NCBI GenBank assembly: GCA_050949645.1
Contig: JBMNGC010000001.1
Span: 1,922,001-1,986,000, forward strand
Source of the DNA: RUG369 sp050949645
Lineage (GTDB): Bacteria; Planctomycetota; Planctomycetia; Pirellulales; Thermoguttaceae
DNA: 64,000 nucleotides
Reading direction: 5' to 3'
A program made the position numbers and the translations under genes. Of this stretch, positions 42,457-51,257 are shown piece after piece. Within the stretch, counting starts at the first letter, position 1. Every line of letters begins with the position of its first letter. Under the pieces are notes generated by a model. That model was not told the origin of the DNA. It ran no database searches and saw nothing but the letters and a program-made list of their open reading frames with translations.

Positions 42457-42850
42457 GTGCGTCGTCTCCTTCATGTTGCGAGAGAGAAGAATCGTTATTC
42501 CGCGCAGTCGCGCGTCGACGCGTCTTTGGATCTCTTTTTAGATTCAAGAGTCGCAGGGAATCGCAACTGGCGCCGATAACTCACGTCCATTAACCCTGCG
42601 CTAAATGAAGAGCGATAGTAAAACGCGAGACGCTTGTGAAAAATCGCTCGTCGCAAAGCCCGGTGGTCAACGGCGAGAGTCGGGAACGTAGCCAGCGTCA
42701 GTATAACGATTCAAAAACGAAAAAACAAGAAACGGCCTATGAACGTCTCGGAAAATCTTGACGAGATCAACGCTCAGGCGCCAAAGAAGAGAGTTCAGAA
42801 AAGAGTTCGACGCGAATCGTAACGTTTTCAGAAATTTCAGCATAAAAAAG
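42457..42850. other. Intergenic region upstream of the GH140-type gene
   Basis: About 390 bases without a supported gene. It must hold the promoter of the GH140-type gene (minus strand), but no convincing -35/-10 pair was found. Short open frames inside it have no ribosome site. Confidence 0.4.
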
Positions 42851-42886
42851 AAAAACTCCCGCGCCAAGCGACTTGGGAGTTTTTTT
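42851..42886 (-). terminator. Intrinsic terminator after the UDP-sugar dehydrogenase gene
   Basis: AAAAACTCCC (42851-42860) and GGGAGTTTTT (42875-42884) form a 10-base stem with a 14-base loop. The T-run on the minus strand closes the dehydrogenase gene that ends at 42908; the structure is nearly symmetric. Confidence 0.82.
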
Positions 42887-42907
42887 ATATCGTGAAACGC
42901 GACAGAA

Positions 42908-44221
42908 TCAGAGTCGCCAGTAGACGTAGCCCGCCTTTTCATATTCGTCGCGATCAAAGACGCCCTTGATATCGAGGAACGCTTTCTGGCCTTCGCCGAA
43001 GAAGGAATCGACGTCCTTCATCGTCAAGGACTTGAATTCCTTGTGCGCGACCGCAAGAATCACCGCGTCCATATTCTTAACCTCGTCCATACCGACAAAC
43101 TCAACGTCGTAAAGACGCTTCGCCTCGTTCGCGTCCGCCACGGGGTCCGTAAGGTACGGCTCGATCCCATATTCGCGGAGTTCATTGACGATATCGAAAA
43201 TCTTGCTGTTGCGCGTATCGGGGCAGTCTTCCTTGAAGGTAAAGCCGAGGATCGCGACGCGCGCGTTCTTAACGCGCTTTTCCGTCTCGATGAGCGATTT
43301 GATGCAGTTCTCCGCAACGTACTTGCCCATCCCGTCGTTCACCATACGCCCCGAGAGAATGATCTGGCTGTGATAGCCGAGCCCTTCGGCGCGGTAGGTT
43401 AAGTAGTATGGGTCGACGCCAATGCAGTGTCCGCCAACAAGACCCGGATAGAAGTTGAGGAAGTTCCACTTGGTTCTCGCGGCTTCGAGAACCGACTTCG
43501 TGTCGATTCCCATGCGGTTAAAGATCATCGACAGTTCGTTCATGAACGCGATGTTAATGTCGCGCTGGCTATTCTCAATCACCTTGGAAGCTTCCGCGAC
43601 CTTGATCGACGGCGCGCGATGAACGCCGGCGTCAATGACGAGCTCGTACGTCTTCGCGACGCAGTCGAGCGTCTCCTCGTCCATCCCCGAAACGACTTTG
43701 ACGATCGTCTCAAGTCGGTGAACCTTGTCGCCGGGGTTGATTCGCTCGGGTGAATACCCGACCTTGAAATCGACGCCGCACTTAAGCCCCGACTCTTTTT
43801 CGAGGATCGGAACGCAGACTTCCTCCGTCACGCCCGGATAAACGGTCGACTCGAAGACGACGACGCTACCCTTCGTGATTTGTTGACCAAGAATCTTACT
43901 CGCGCTCTCGACGGGATTCAAGTTGGGAGTGTGGTCGTCGTAGATCGGCGTCGGAACGGCGACGACGAAGAACTTCGCGCGACGGAGATCGGAGGGATCG
44001 GAGGTGAACTCAACCGAGCAAGCTTTGATGGCGTCGTCTCCAACTTCGTTCGTCGGGTCGACGCCTGATTTGTAAAGCGCAATTTTTTCCGCGTTGAGGT
44101 CATAGCCAATCACGTTGAGCTTTTTCGAAAACGCTACGGCAATCGGCATGCCGACATATCCCAAACCAATCAGGGCGAGGGATTCTTTTTTGCTGACAAG
44201 GTCTTCGTAAAGAGTCATCAT
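42908..44221 (-). CDS. UDP-N-acetylhexosamine/UDP-glucose-type 6-dehydrogenase
   Basis: 437 residues from ATG 44221 (GAGG upstream; 44218 is an equal alternative). Rossmann motif GLGYVG at 19-24, VAVPTPI (88-94), VESTVYPG-like FESTVYPGVTEE (123-134), and catalytic Cys266 in GGHCIGVDPYYL. C-terminal FTFKEDCPDTRNSK is the UDP-binding domain. Overall it is closest to WbpO/TviB/WecC-type enzymes, which oxidise UDP-GalNAc or UDP-GlcNAc to the uronic acid, rather than to plain UDP-glucose dehydrogenase; the substrate is inferred. It supplies acidic sugar for surface polysaccharide. Neighbours are a flippase and a hexapeptide acyltransferase. Confidence 0.88.
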   Translation of the reverse strand: MMTLYEDLVSKKESLALIGLGYVGMPIAVAFSKKLNVIGYDLNAEKIALYKSGVDPTNEVGDDAIKACSVEFTSDPSDLRRAKFFVVAVPTPIYDDHTPNLNPVESASKILGQQITKGSVVVFESTVYPGVTEEVCVPILEKESGLKCGVDFKVGYSPERINPGDKVHRLETIVKVVSGMDEETLDCVAKTYELVIDAGVHRAPSIKVAEASKVIENSQRDINIAFMNELSMIFNRMGIDTKSVLEAARTKWNFLNFYPGLVGGHCIGVDPYYLTYRAEGLGYHSQIILSGRMVNDGMGKYVAENCIKSLIETEKRVKNARVAILGFTFKEDCPDTRNSKIFDIVNELREYGIEPYLTDPVADANEAKRLYDVEFVGMDEVKNMDAVILAVAHKEFKSLTMKDVDSFFGEGQKAFLDIKGVFDRDEYEKAGYVYWRL

Positions 44222-44364
44222 TATTACCTCAAAATCTATGTATTTCCGCAATCGCCGCGCTTTATCGTTGCTAAAGAGAATCCGACGCGCTGTTACTCGA
44301 AGGAGAAGGCGCCAACGAACAGAGGCGCGCAACGCGACGAACCTCTCGTCGATTCGTCCACGCT

Positions 44365-44392
44365 ATCTTATCGCAAAGAGGCGTTCGGTCAA
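44365..44392 (-). promoter_or_regulatory. Promoter for the UDP-sugar dehydrogenase gene
   Basis: On the minus strand TTGACC (44392-44387) and TAAGAT (44370-44365) are 16 bases apart; start near 44358, about 137 bases before the gene. Confidence 0.5.
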
Positions 44393-44453
44393 GGCGGCAA
44401 GCGCTCATAGCGGTAGGGATTTAAGCGAGATGAAGAGCGGTCGAATTCGCGAA

Positions 44454-45881
44454 TCAGCCGGCGCGACGTCGAGCCGCGAGCCGATCCTTGATCTTGCCGG
44501 GTAAGCTGATGATCGCTTTGTATTCCGCACAGAAGACGACAATGAGCTGACTGAAGCAAAGAAGCCAGGAAATCGATCCCATGCCCATCGTCTGGACGAT
44601 GATCTGCGTCGAATAAAGCGCTATGAGCAGGAGGATCGGCGCAACCTTATACTCCAGCTTGACGAATCGACGCTGAGTGTCGAAGACCAGGACGGCGACC
44701 ATAAGAATAAAGCCGCACATCGTGCCAATCGCGACGCCGAGCGGCCCCCAGACGATATTGAACCAGTACGCAAGACTTACGCCGACAATCGCGCCGACGA
44801 GCGTTGAAACCATGATCATCGCGTTCTGCTTAAACGCGTTGTAAAACGTTCCGAAAAAGCATGCAAAGCAGTAGAGGAGTCCGCTCGTAAAAAGGATCGG
44901 CAGCAGGAATCCGATCTGTCGGAATTCCTTCTTAAGCATAAGGTCGGCGATAAAGGGGCACAGCGCAACGACGATGGTCGCGCAGCTAAAGACGTAATAG
45001 AAGAAGAAGCGGAAGACGCTCGAAAAGAATTGGTCGCGCGTATCGCTATGGACCTCTTTGGCGGTCGAAAATTGCCACGCCTGCTGGAAAATCGTCGCCG
45101 CCATACTGATAACGGCTGGTAATTTACTCGCCGCGATAAAGCAGCCCGCGAGATCTTCGCCGCCGCGGAAAAGAATGATATACCGCCCCGACATATTCAC
45201 GAACCACCAGATGACCGCGTTGAACATCATCGGAATACTGTAGACGATCAACGCGCGGAGCATCTCCTTGTCGATCGCGCGAGGATGGAGATACCGATAG
45301 AGGCGCGAGGCGAAGAAATAGTACGCCGACGTCGTATAGTTCGCGATCACCAGCGAGAGGAGATAGCCGGTGACGCCCATCTTCATAAAGCCGATGAGAA
45401 TGATATTGGAAATCGAGAGCGTAAAGACGTCGACCGGACCGCCCATCGCGAAGCGTTTCGAAGAGCCGAACCCTCGCGTTACGTTGCCGAACATCCACTT
45501 GAGCGCTTCGCCAAGGAGCAGGATACAGAAGAACCCTACGTACTGGACCGGACAGAAGCTGTTCCATAACAGCGCGCCGGATATGATGACGACCTGGCCG
45601 CAGAGCGCGACGAAAAGGCCGGTCGACAGGAGCTTCCGGCGGTCGACGTTGTCCGCCGCGTAGCGAAAGACGCCGCTCGCGACGCTCAACGTAGCGATCG
45701 GCGACATGAGCTGTGAAAAGTTAAAAACGAGCTCCGCGCTACCATATTCGCCCGTCGTAAGGTACGTCGTGTAGAACGGCAGCATCACGAACTGGATCAG
45801 TCGCGCCAGGAGGCTGCCAAATGCAAAGACTCCAATGTCGATGACAAGTCGTACTGTTCTGCCGTATTTTGCCGAAGCCAT
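44454..45881 (-). CDS. Wzx-like oligosaccharide flippase
   Basis: 475 residues with 12-14 hydrophobic segments. The N-terminus (FAFGSLLARLIQFVMLPFYTTYLTTGEYGSAELV) matches the polysaccharide-biosynthesis flippase family closely, including the P-x-Y-T-x-Y-L-T-x-x-E-Y-G motif of helix 1-2. It moves lipid-linked repeat units across the inner membrane. Lies between the UDP-sugar dehydrogenase gene and the acyltransferase gene, making a small polysaccharide locus. It is separated from the acyltransferase by a hairpin-rich spacer. Confidence 0.85.
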   Translation of the reverse strand: MASAKYGRTVRLVIDIGVFAFGSLLARLIQFVMLPFYTTYLTTGEYGSAELVFNFSQLMSPIATLSVASGVFRYAADNVDRRKLLSTGLFVALCGQVVIISGALLWNSFCPVQYVGFFCILLLGEALKWMFGNVTRGFGSSKRFAMGGPVDVFTLSISNIILIGFMKMGVTGYLLSLVIANYTTSAYYFFASRLYRYLHPRAIDKEMLRALIVYSIPMMFNAVIWWFVNMSGRYIILFRGGEDLAGCFIAASKLPAVISMAATIFQQAWQFSTAKEVHSDTRDQFFSSVFRFFFYYVFSCATIVVALCPFIADLMLKKEFRQIGFLLPILFTSGLLYCFACFFGTFYNAFKQNAMIMVSTLVGAIVGVSLAYWFNIVWGPLGVAIGTMCGFILMVAVLVFDTQRRFVKLEYKVAPILLLIALYSTQIIVQTMGMGSISWLLCFSQLIVVFCAEYKAIISLPGKIKDRLAARRRAG

Positions 45882-45947
45882 CTCTTTACGTTCTCAAAGT
45901 GATTCTGTTAACGACAACATTGAATGCGCAACGCGTCGTTTCGTAGG

Positions 45948-46008
45948 CTCTCGCCGCCAAGGCGGCGAGAGGGGAGCTTGCGGCGCCGCCGACAACTTTT
46001 CGCAAGCT
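45948..46008. repeat. Two adjacent inverted repeats between flippase and acyltransferase genes
   Basis: CTCTCGCCGCC (45948-45958) and GGCGGCGAGAG (45961-45971) form an 11-base stem with a 2-base loop. Next to it AGCTTGCG (45975-45982) and CGCAAGCT (46001-46008) form an 8-base stem. No T-tract follows on either strand, so it is not a plain terminator; it may be an mRNA-stability or REP-like element. Confidence 0.5.
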
Positions 46009-46034
46009 ATAGACGTCGTTCGCTCGCCGCCAAA

Positions 46035-46532
46035 TTAGAGTTGCGGCTTAACGTTCGTGCCGTCAGGAAGGTATTCCCGAATCGGTTTGGCGGGACAGCC
46101 CGCGACAACCATATAGGGCGGCACGTCCTTTGTCACGACCGCGCCGGCGGCGACGCATCCGCCTTCGCCCACCGTAACGCCGGGCATGATAATCGCGCCG
46201 AGCCCGATCGAACAGTTGTTGCCGAGCGTGACCTTCTGCACGATATGGGGCACGTCGTAATAGCGCATGCCATGTTTGAAACCGGAAAGGTCGCGCTTGT
46301 GGGTAAGAATCTGGACGTTGGGGCTGATGAGAACGTCGTCGCCGATCTCGATGGCTTCCGGGTGAGCGTCGAAGTAGACGCCCTGACCGATAAAGACATT
46401 TTTCCCGACCTTGACGCCGCACCACCGCAACGCCATCGGAGCGATTTTTTTAGAAATTGCGGGCAGGAGAGTCCAATACCGGATGAAATGGTTCATGATA
46501 TACATGTTCCTGAGCGATCTGAGTCTACCCAT
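46035..46532 (-). CDS. Hexapeptide-repeat acyltransferase
   Basis: 165 residues with GGGAG before ATG. From about 35 the left-handed beta-helix signature of [LIV]-G-x4 repeats is clear (GVKVGKNVFIGQGVYFD, IEIGDDVLISPNVQILTHK, VTLGNNCSIGLGAIIMPGVTVGEGGCVAAGAVVTKDVPPYMVVAGCPAKPI-type run). The putative catalytic His is in the THKRD region or HGMRYY. Such enzymes (maltose/serine O-acetyltransferase-like, CoA-dependent) decorate sugars of surface glycans. Placed before the flippase gene on the same strand. The acyl group and acceptor are unknown. Confidence 0.85.
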   Translation of the reverse strand: MGRLRSLRNMYIMNHFIRYWTLLPAISKKIAPMALRWCGVKVGKNVFIGQGVYFDAHPEAIEIGDDVLISPNVQILTHKRDLSGFKHGMRYYDVPHIVQKVTLGNNCSIGLGAIIMPGVTVGEGGCVAAGAVVTKDVPPYMVVAGCPAKPIREYLPDGTNVKPQL

Positions 46533-46596
46533 CGCGTTTCTCCCTCACAATCATAGCGCCCTTTCGAGCGCATTCTGGACAAAATAATGAAACATA

Positions 46597-46624
46597 ATTG
46601 TATAGCAGACCCGGGACTCGACAA
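46597..46624 (-). promoter_or_regulatory. Promoter for the acyltransferase-flippase pair
   Basis: On the minus strand TTGTCG (46624-46619) and TACAAT (46602-46597) are 16 bases apart; start near 46590, about 58 bases before the acyltransferase ATG. Confidence 0.5.
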
Positions 46625-46691
46625 GCCCGGAACGCTGCAACTTTGCGCGACGTCCGCCCTAAGGGACGCCTTCAGACGCCCGAAAAGCGTT

Positions 46692-46726
46692 AAAAAAAGA
46701 GCCGGGACTTTTTGAGTCTCGGCTCT
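46692..46726 (-). terminator. Intrinsic terminator after the gltD-like gene
   Basis: On the minus strand AGAGCCGAGACT (46726-46715) pairs with AGTCCCGGCTCT (46709-46698), with one mismatched or wobble position, followed by T6. It closes the oxidoreductase gene ending at 46756. Confidence 0.82.
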
Positions 46727-46755
46727 TGGCGTTTTGGGAGCGCGAAGTCAAACGC

Positions 46756-48153
46756 TCATTCGGGCTTAAACTTCGTTCGGAGATATTCAAGGATCGCCTT
46801 GGCGGAACGTCGTCCGGCGCGCATCGCAAGGACGACGTTTTCGGGGCCCGTCACGGCGTCGCCGCCGGCGTAGACGCCGGTTCGGCTTGACAAGCCGTCT
46901 TCATTGTAGATAACGATGCGGTTGCGGGAGTCCGTCTCAAGTCCGCGCGTCGCTTCGGCGATATTAGGGTCGACGCCCGTCCCGAGCGCCATGACGACCG
47001 CGTCGCACTCAAGCTCGAAGTTTGAGCCCGCGATCGGGGAAGGCGTGCGTCTTCCCGATTCGTCCGGTTCGCCGAGCTCCATTCTAACGAGCTCGAGGGC
47101 GCGAACCTTACCCTCGTCGTCTTTCAGGACGGCGACGGGATTCGTCTGGAGATTAAAGACGATCCCCTCTTCTTTCGCATAGGTAATCTCTTCGAATCTC
47201 GCGGGCAGCTCCTCCTCGCCGCGACGATAGACGACCTGAACGCGCGCGCCAAATCGAACCGCCGTTCGCGCGACGTCCATCGCGACGTTGCCGCCGCCAA
47301 CGACAACGACGCGCTGGCCGGCAACCTGCTTCGTAAGAGAGTCGCATTCGGGGGAGTGTTCGCGAAGAGACGTTAAGAGGAATTTATCGGAGGTATAGAC
47401 TCCCTCCGCGTCTTCGCCTGGAATACCCATATATTTCGGGGACCACGCGCCGACCCCGAGAAAGACCGCTTCGTAACCTAATCTGAAGAGTTCGTCGATC
47501 GTATGTTCCCGACCGATCGGGCAGTCGGTCACAATTTGAACGCCGACTCGCTCAACGTTGCGGACCTCGTACGCGACGACGTCCCTCGGAAGTCGATATT
47601 CGGGAATGCCGTAACGCAGGACGCCTCCCGCCTCGGGGCGCGCTTCGAAGATCGTAACGTTGCAGCCCGCGAGCGCGAGCTCATAGGCGCACGCGAGCCC
47701 CGCGGGCCCCGCGCCGACGACAGCAACCTTGCGTCCGTTTTTACGCGCCGTTTCGAACGCGTCGAACCCTTCCGCCGCCGCTGTATCGGCGACGAAGCGT
47801 TCGAGCATTCCGATCGCGACCGGTTCTCCTCTGATCCCGCGGATACACTTCCCTTCGCACTGCTGCGGCTGGTCGCAGACGCGACCGCAGACGCCAGGCA
47901 GGTTTGTGCGCTCCGCAAGCTGGAGATACGCGGCCTTGACGTCGCCTTTCTTAAGTTCCGCAATGAATTCGGGGATATTGTTCCTGTTGGGGCAACCGTC
48001 TTTGCAGAGAGGCTTTTTACAGCCGAGGCATCGCGACGCCTCAAGCATCGCTTCTTCCATGTTATACCCCTGCCGAACCTCGTCAAAGTTTCGAGCTCTG
48101 ACGGACGGGTCCTGCTCATGAACAGGAACCTTCTTCGTCGGGTCAATAGCCAT
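46756..48153 (-). CDS. gltD: NADPH-dependent glutamate synthase beta subunit-like oxidoreductase
   Basis: 465 residues with GGAGG before ATG. N-terminal [4Fe-4S] region: C42, C45, C50, C54 and C89, C93, C99, C103. FAD-binding GAGPAG at 147-152 and NADPH-binding GGGNVA at 286-291 follow, ending in a GGD-AVTGPENVVLAM-like segment. This is the GltD/GltA/NfnB/SudA superfamily, which takes electrons from NADPH. The large glutamate synthase subunit and NfnA/sulfide dehydrogenase partner are not in the window, and the gene is flanked by its own promoter and terminator, so it acts alone or with a distant partner. Glutamate synthesis is the default assignment. Confidence 0.82.
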   Translation of the reverse strand: MAIDPTKKVPVHEQDPSVRARNFDEVRQGYNMEEAMLEASRCLGCKKPLCKDGCPNRNNIPEFIAELKKGDVKAAYLQLAERTNLPGVCGRVCDQPQQCEGKCIRGIRGEPVAIGMLERFVADTAAAEGFDAFETARKNGRKVAVVGAGPAGLACAYELALAGCNVTIFEARPEAGGVLRYGIPEYRLPRDVVAYEVRNVERVGVQIVTDCPIGREHTIDELFRLGYEAVFLGVGAWSPKYMGIPGEDAEGVYTSDKFLLTSLREHSPECDSLTKQVAGQRVVVVGGGNVAMDVARTAVRFGARVQVVYRRGEEELPARFEEITYAKEEGIVFNLQTNPVAVLKDDEGKVRALELVRMELGEPDESGRRTPSPIAGSNFELECDAVVMALGTGVDPNIAEATRGLETDSRNRIVIYNEDGLSSRTGVYAGGDAVTGPENVVLAMRAGRRSAKAILEYLRTKFKPE

Positions 48154-48357
48154 TAACTAACCGCCTCCGCAAAATGTAAGACGCTCGCAGCCGCTTCCCA
48201 GGCGGCGAGCTCGACGACGCTAGTCCGAGCGACCTCGCGTCCTGAAAATGAAAGTCGAAGCCGCGTCGCGACATTGAGAAGAGCGTCTTCGCGCTCACTC
48301 ACTGAACCTGTCAACCTGCGCGAATCTCCACATTCGAGCTCGCGTCCGACAGCTGTG
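48154..48357. other. Leader and gap upstream of the gltD-like gene
   Basis: About 200 bases between the promoter and gltD. No gene, RNA element or attenuator was recognised here. Confidence 0.35.
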
Positions 48358-48386
48358 ATTCTATCAATACACGCCGGGCAACGCAA
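48358..48386 (-). promoter_or_regulatory. Promoter for the gltD-like gene
   Basis: On the minus strand TTGCGT (48386-48381) and TAGAAT (48363-48358) are 17 bases apart; start near 48351 with a leader of about 200 bases. Confidence 0.45.
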
Positions 48387-48535
48387 GAGCAAAATTGAGA
48401 GCCCAGGCAAAGTGCGTCGCGTCTCAATTTTTCGTAAAAACTCGCGCCGACGGCCCTATCAGCATAGTATGCGATTCAACAATTTTGATGATTAACGCGT
48501 CGCCGCGGACCCGCCGCGACGCGAAATTCCTTATG

Positions 48536-48572
48536 AAAAAGACGCCCCCCAGCGCCATGTCTGAGAGGCGTC
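48536..48572 (-). terminator. Intrinsic terminator after eno
   Basis: On the minus strand GACGCCTCTC (48572-48563) pairs fully, with G-T pairs, to GGGGGGCGTC (48550-48541), followed by T5C. It lies about 40 bases past the enolase stop. Confidence 0.8.
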
Positions 48573-48610
48573 CTGTCTAAAATTTGCGCAAAGAGCGCGT
48601 CAAACTTCGA

Positions 48611-49915
48611 TCACTTCTTGAAGTTGAACGCGTCCTTGCCCGAGTAGACGGCGCTGTCGCCGAGAATCTCCTCGATACGGAGGAGCTGATTGTACTTCGC
48701 GACGCGCTCGGAACGAGACGGCGCGCCCGTCTTGATCTGGCCCGTGTTCAGAGCGACGGCGAGATCAGCGATCGTCGTGTCTTCCGTTTCGCCGGAACGG
48801 TGAGAAATGACCGCGGTGTAACCGGCTTTGTGCGCCATCTTGATCGCGTCGAGCGTCTCGGAGAGCGTGCCAATCTGGTTGAGCTTGATAAGAATCGAGT
48901 TGCCGACGCCATTCGAGATTCCACGGCAGAGGCGTTCGGTGTTCGTGACGAAGAGGTCGTCGCCGACGAGCTGAACTTTGCAGCCGAGCTTCTCGGTCAT
49001 GCGCTTCCAGCCTTCCCAGTCTTCTTCGTCAAGGCCGTCTTCGATCGAGTAGATCGGGTACTTGTCGACGAGGCTTTCCCAGTGCGCGATGAGTTCGTCG
49101 GCGGTGAAGCTCTTGCCGGACTTCGGCTGGAGATAATGGCCGGCGCCCTTCTCCTTGTCTTTCCACTCGGAGGCCGCGGCGTCGAGCGCGAGGACGATAT
49201 CCTTGCCAGGCTCGTAACCGGCGTTGCGGATCGCCTTAAGGATGTGCTCGATCGTATCTTCGTCGGACTTAAGGTTCGGAGCGAAACCGCCTTCGTCGCC
49301 GACCGCCGTCGTCTGACCTTCTTCCGTCAGGAGCTTCTGAAGAGCGTGGAAGACTTCCGTGCACCAACGGAGACCTTCGGAGAAGGAGGAGGCGCCCGCG
49401 GGCATGATCATGAATTCCTGCGTGTCGACGGAGTTGCTCGCGTGAGCGCCGCCGTTGAGAATGTTCATCATGGGGACCGGAAGCTCAACGGCGCTGACGC
49501 CGCCGATGAAGCGGTAAAGCGGGATCTCGAGGGACGCGGCGACCGCCTTCGCAGCGGCGAGCGAAACGGCGAGCATCGCGTTCGCGCCAAGCTTGGATTT
49601 GTCCTTCGTGCCGTCGAGGTCGATCATCGCCTTGTCGATCGCGTACGTGTCGGAGGCGTCCATATCGATAAGAGCCGGAGCAATCTTCTCATTGATGTTG
49701 GCGACCGCCTTGGTGACGCCCTTGCCGCCGAACTTGCTCTTATCGCCGTCGCGAAGTTCAAGAGCTTCGAATTCGCCGGTGGAAGCGCCGGACGGAGCCG
49801 CTGCGCGACCTACAGAACCGTCGGCAAGCGTGACTTCGGCTTCGACGGTCGGATTGCCGCGAGAGTCGATGATTTCGCGTCCGTAGACCTTAACAATCTG
49901 AAGATAATCGTTCAT
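48611..49915 (-). CDS. eno: Enolase
   Basis: 434 residues with AAGGAG before ATG. All enolase landmarks are present: REIIDSRGNPTVEAEV (N-terminal), APSGASTGEFEALELRDGD (loop 1, S-G-A-S-T), GGAHASNSVDTQEFMI (loop 2), DEGGFAPNL, the metal Asp/Glu pair in SIEDGLDEEDWEGW, and SHRSGETED near the C-terminus. Length matches family (about 430). It converts 2-phosphoglycerate to phosphoenolpyruvate in glycolysis, in the cytoplasm. Monocistronic, with its own promoter and terminator. Confidence 0.97.
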   Translation of the reverse strand: MNDYLQIVKVYGREIIDSRGNPTVEAEVTLADGSVGRAAAPSGASTGEFEALELRDGDKSKFGGKGVTKAVANINEKIAPALIDMDASDTYAIDKAMIDLDGTKDKSKLGANAMLAVSLAAAKAVAASLEIPLYRFIGGVSAVELPVPMMNILNGGAHASNSVDTQEFMIMPAGASSFSEGLRWCTEVFHALQKLLTEEGQTTAVGDEGGFAPNLKSDEDTIEHILKAIRNAGYEPGKDIVLALDAAASEWKDKEKGAGHYLQPKSGKSFTADELIAHWESLVDKYPIYSIEDGLDEEDWEGWKRMTEKLGCKVQLVGDDLFVTNTERLCRGISNGVGNSILIKLNQIGTLSETLDAIKMAHKAGYTAVISHRSGETEDTTIADLAVALNTGQIKTGAPSRSERVAKYNQLLRIEEILGDSAVYSGKDAFNFKK

Positions 49916-50063
49916 TATGGATTCTCCTTGATGGAATCGTGTAACTATCTGACTGACTCATGAGCCGGTTCACAAAGCCGGACGCTCCTTGTCAAATGTG
50001 TCAGGGTATTGTTTTTCACGCCTGCGCGCCTCGTCTCGCAACGCCGCGCGACATATCCCTATG

Positions 50064-50091
50064 AGTATACCCTCGGAGCCCTTAGCGTCAA
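50064..50091 (-). promoter_or_regulatory. eno promoter
   Basis: On the minus strand TTGACG (50091-50086) and TATACT (50069-50064) are 16 bases apart; start near 50057 with a leader of about 140 bases. It is the same box pair as the cbiMQO promoter. Confidence 0.65.
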
Positions 50092-50194
50092 GGCGCCGCG
50101 CGACGACTCGCGAACGCGTCTTATGAACTTGGCGATAAGCGTCTTGCGGCGCCTTCACGAGCGCTTTTCAAACGCGGTTTCGCCGGTCGGTCGT

Positions 50195-51220
50195 CTACCG
50201 TTGCGCGTATAGGTCGCCGCGGAGCGCCGATTCTTGGTGAAACGCTTTCTTCGCGCGGCGCGCCATCCACGCGGCGCGGAGCGTTCCGAAAAAATTACCA
50301 GGCGTCGGACCTCTGCGAGTCAATGTGTGCACGGCCGCGTCAAGCTGACGTTTGCTCGTGTAGTATTCAAATGCGACCGGATCGTAGAGCGCGCGCTCGC
50401 GATTTGCAGCGCGCAGTCGTTCCGCCCACGCGTTGATCTCGGCGACGGATCGCGCCGCCTTACCATGCGAAAATTGGACGTGCAACGTCTTTTCTTCCTC
50501 CGTCGGCGTTACGCCGAGCGCTTCAAGCGCTTTGAGAAGAACCTTCGTTCTGAAGGCAATCTGGCGGTCCGTCTTCGCCGTTGAAATCTGAACGTCGCTG
50601 ATGCGGTACTTCATGAGTTCCTCGGGCAGCACGTAGATCTTGCGGCGGCGTCCTATCCGAGTCCAAAGTTCAAAATCCTGCGCGATCCGAAAATCTTCGT
50701 CGTAGTAGAAACCGTCCCGTGTAAAGATTTCGCGCCGGAACATGACGCTCGGGTGCAGAATTCCCTGACATCCGTAGAGGAGGCGCCCTTGAATCTGCCA
50801 CGGTTGATTCTCGTAGCGACGCGGCGCGGTCAGTTGACCGTCCTTGAGGAGCAGCCATTCTGTTCCAAGAACGGAGACGTCGTCGTTGCGTTCGAGAAAT
50901 TCGACCTGTCGTTCCAAGCGCGTCGGCATACTGATATCGTCGGAGTCCATGCGTGCGATATAGCGTCCCGTCGCCTGACGAATCGCGGAATTAAGATTCT
51001 TCGTAAGTCCGCGATTCTCGGTATTTTCGATCAACCGGATGCGCGAGTCGCGCGCGGCGTAGTCACGGAGAATCGACGACGTGTCCGCGTTGGACCCATC
51101 GTTAACAACGATGAATTCTAAATCTCGCCAGGTCTGGTTGGAAATCGACTCGATCGATTCGCGTAGATACGCCTCGGGCGTGTTGTACACGCTCATCACG
51201 ACAGAAACGAGCTCTTTCAT
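50195..51220 (-). CDS. Family 2 glycosyltransferase
   Basis: 341 residues with GAGGAG just before ATG. GT-A fold: VSVVMSVYNTPEAYLRESIESI (5-26), FIVVNDGSNADT (36-47) and the DxD-type DSDD in RYIARMDSDDISMPTRLE (86-103), the metal- and nucleotide-binding sites. The C-terminal 100 residues hold the acceptor part and an Arg-rich end. It would transfer a sugar from a UDP/TDP donor to a surface glycan. Next to it, 37 bases upstream, is a GT8 gene, so both probably decorate the same glycan. Donor and acceptor unknown. Confidence 0.85.
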   Translation of the reverse strand: MKELVSVVMSVYNTPEAYLRESIESISNQTWRDLEFIVVNDGSNADTSSILRDYAARDSRIRLIENTENRGLTKNLNSAIRQATGRYIARMDSDDISMPTRLERQVEFLERNDDVSVLGTEWLLLKDGQLTAPRRYENQPWQIQGRLLYGCQGILHPSVMFRREIFTRDGFYYDEDFRIAQDFELWTRIGRRRKIYVLPEELMKYRISDVQISTAKTDRQIAFRTKVLLKALEALGVTPTEEEKTLHVQFSHGKAARSVAEINAWAERLRAANRERALYDPVAFEYYTSKRQLDAAVHTLTRRGPTPGNFFGTLRAAWMARRAKKAFHQESALRGDLYAQR

Positions 51221-51257
51221 CTCTCCTCAAAGGTAGTTCGTAGTGCGGCTATTTGCG

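Noticed and set aside
48584..49963. 459-codon open frame on the plus strand over the enolase gene
   Set aside because: Antisense to an unmistakable enolase; composition is Arg/Glu/Val-rich with no recognisable domain.
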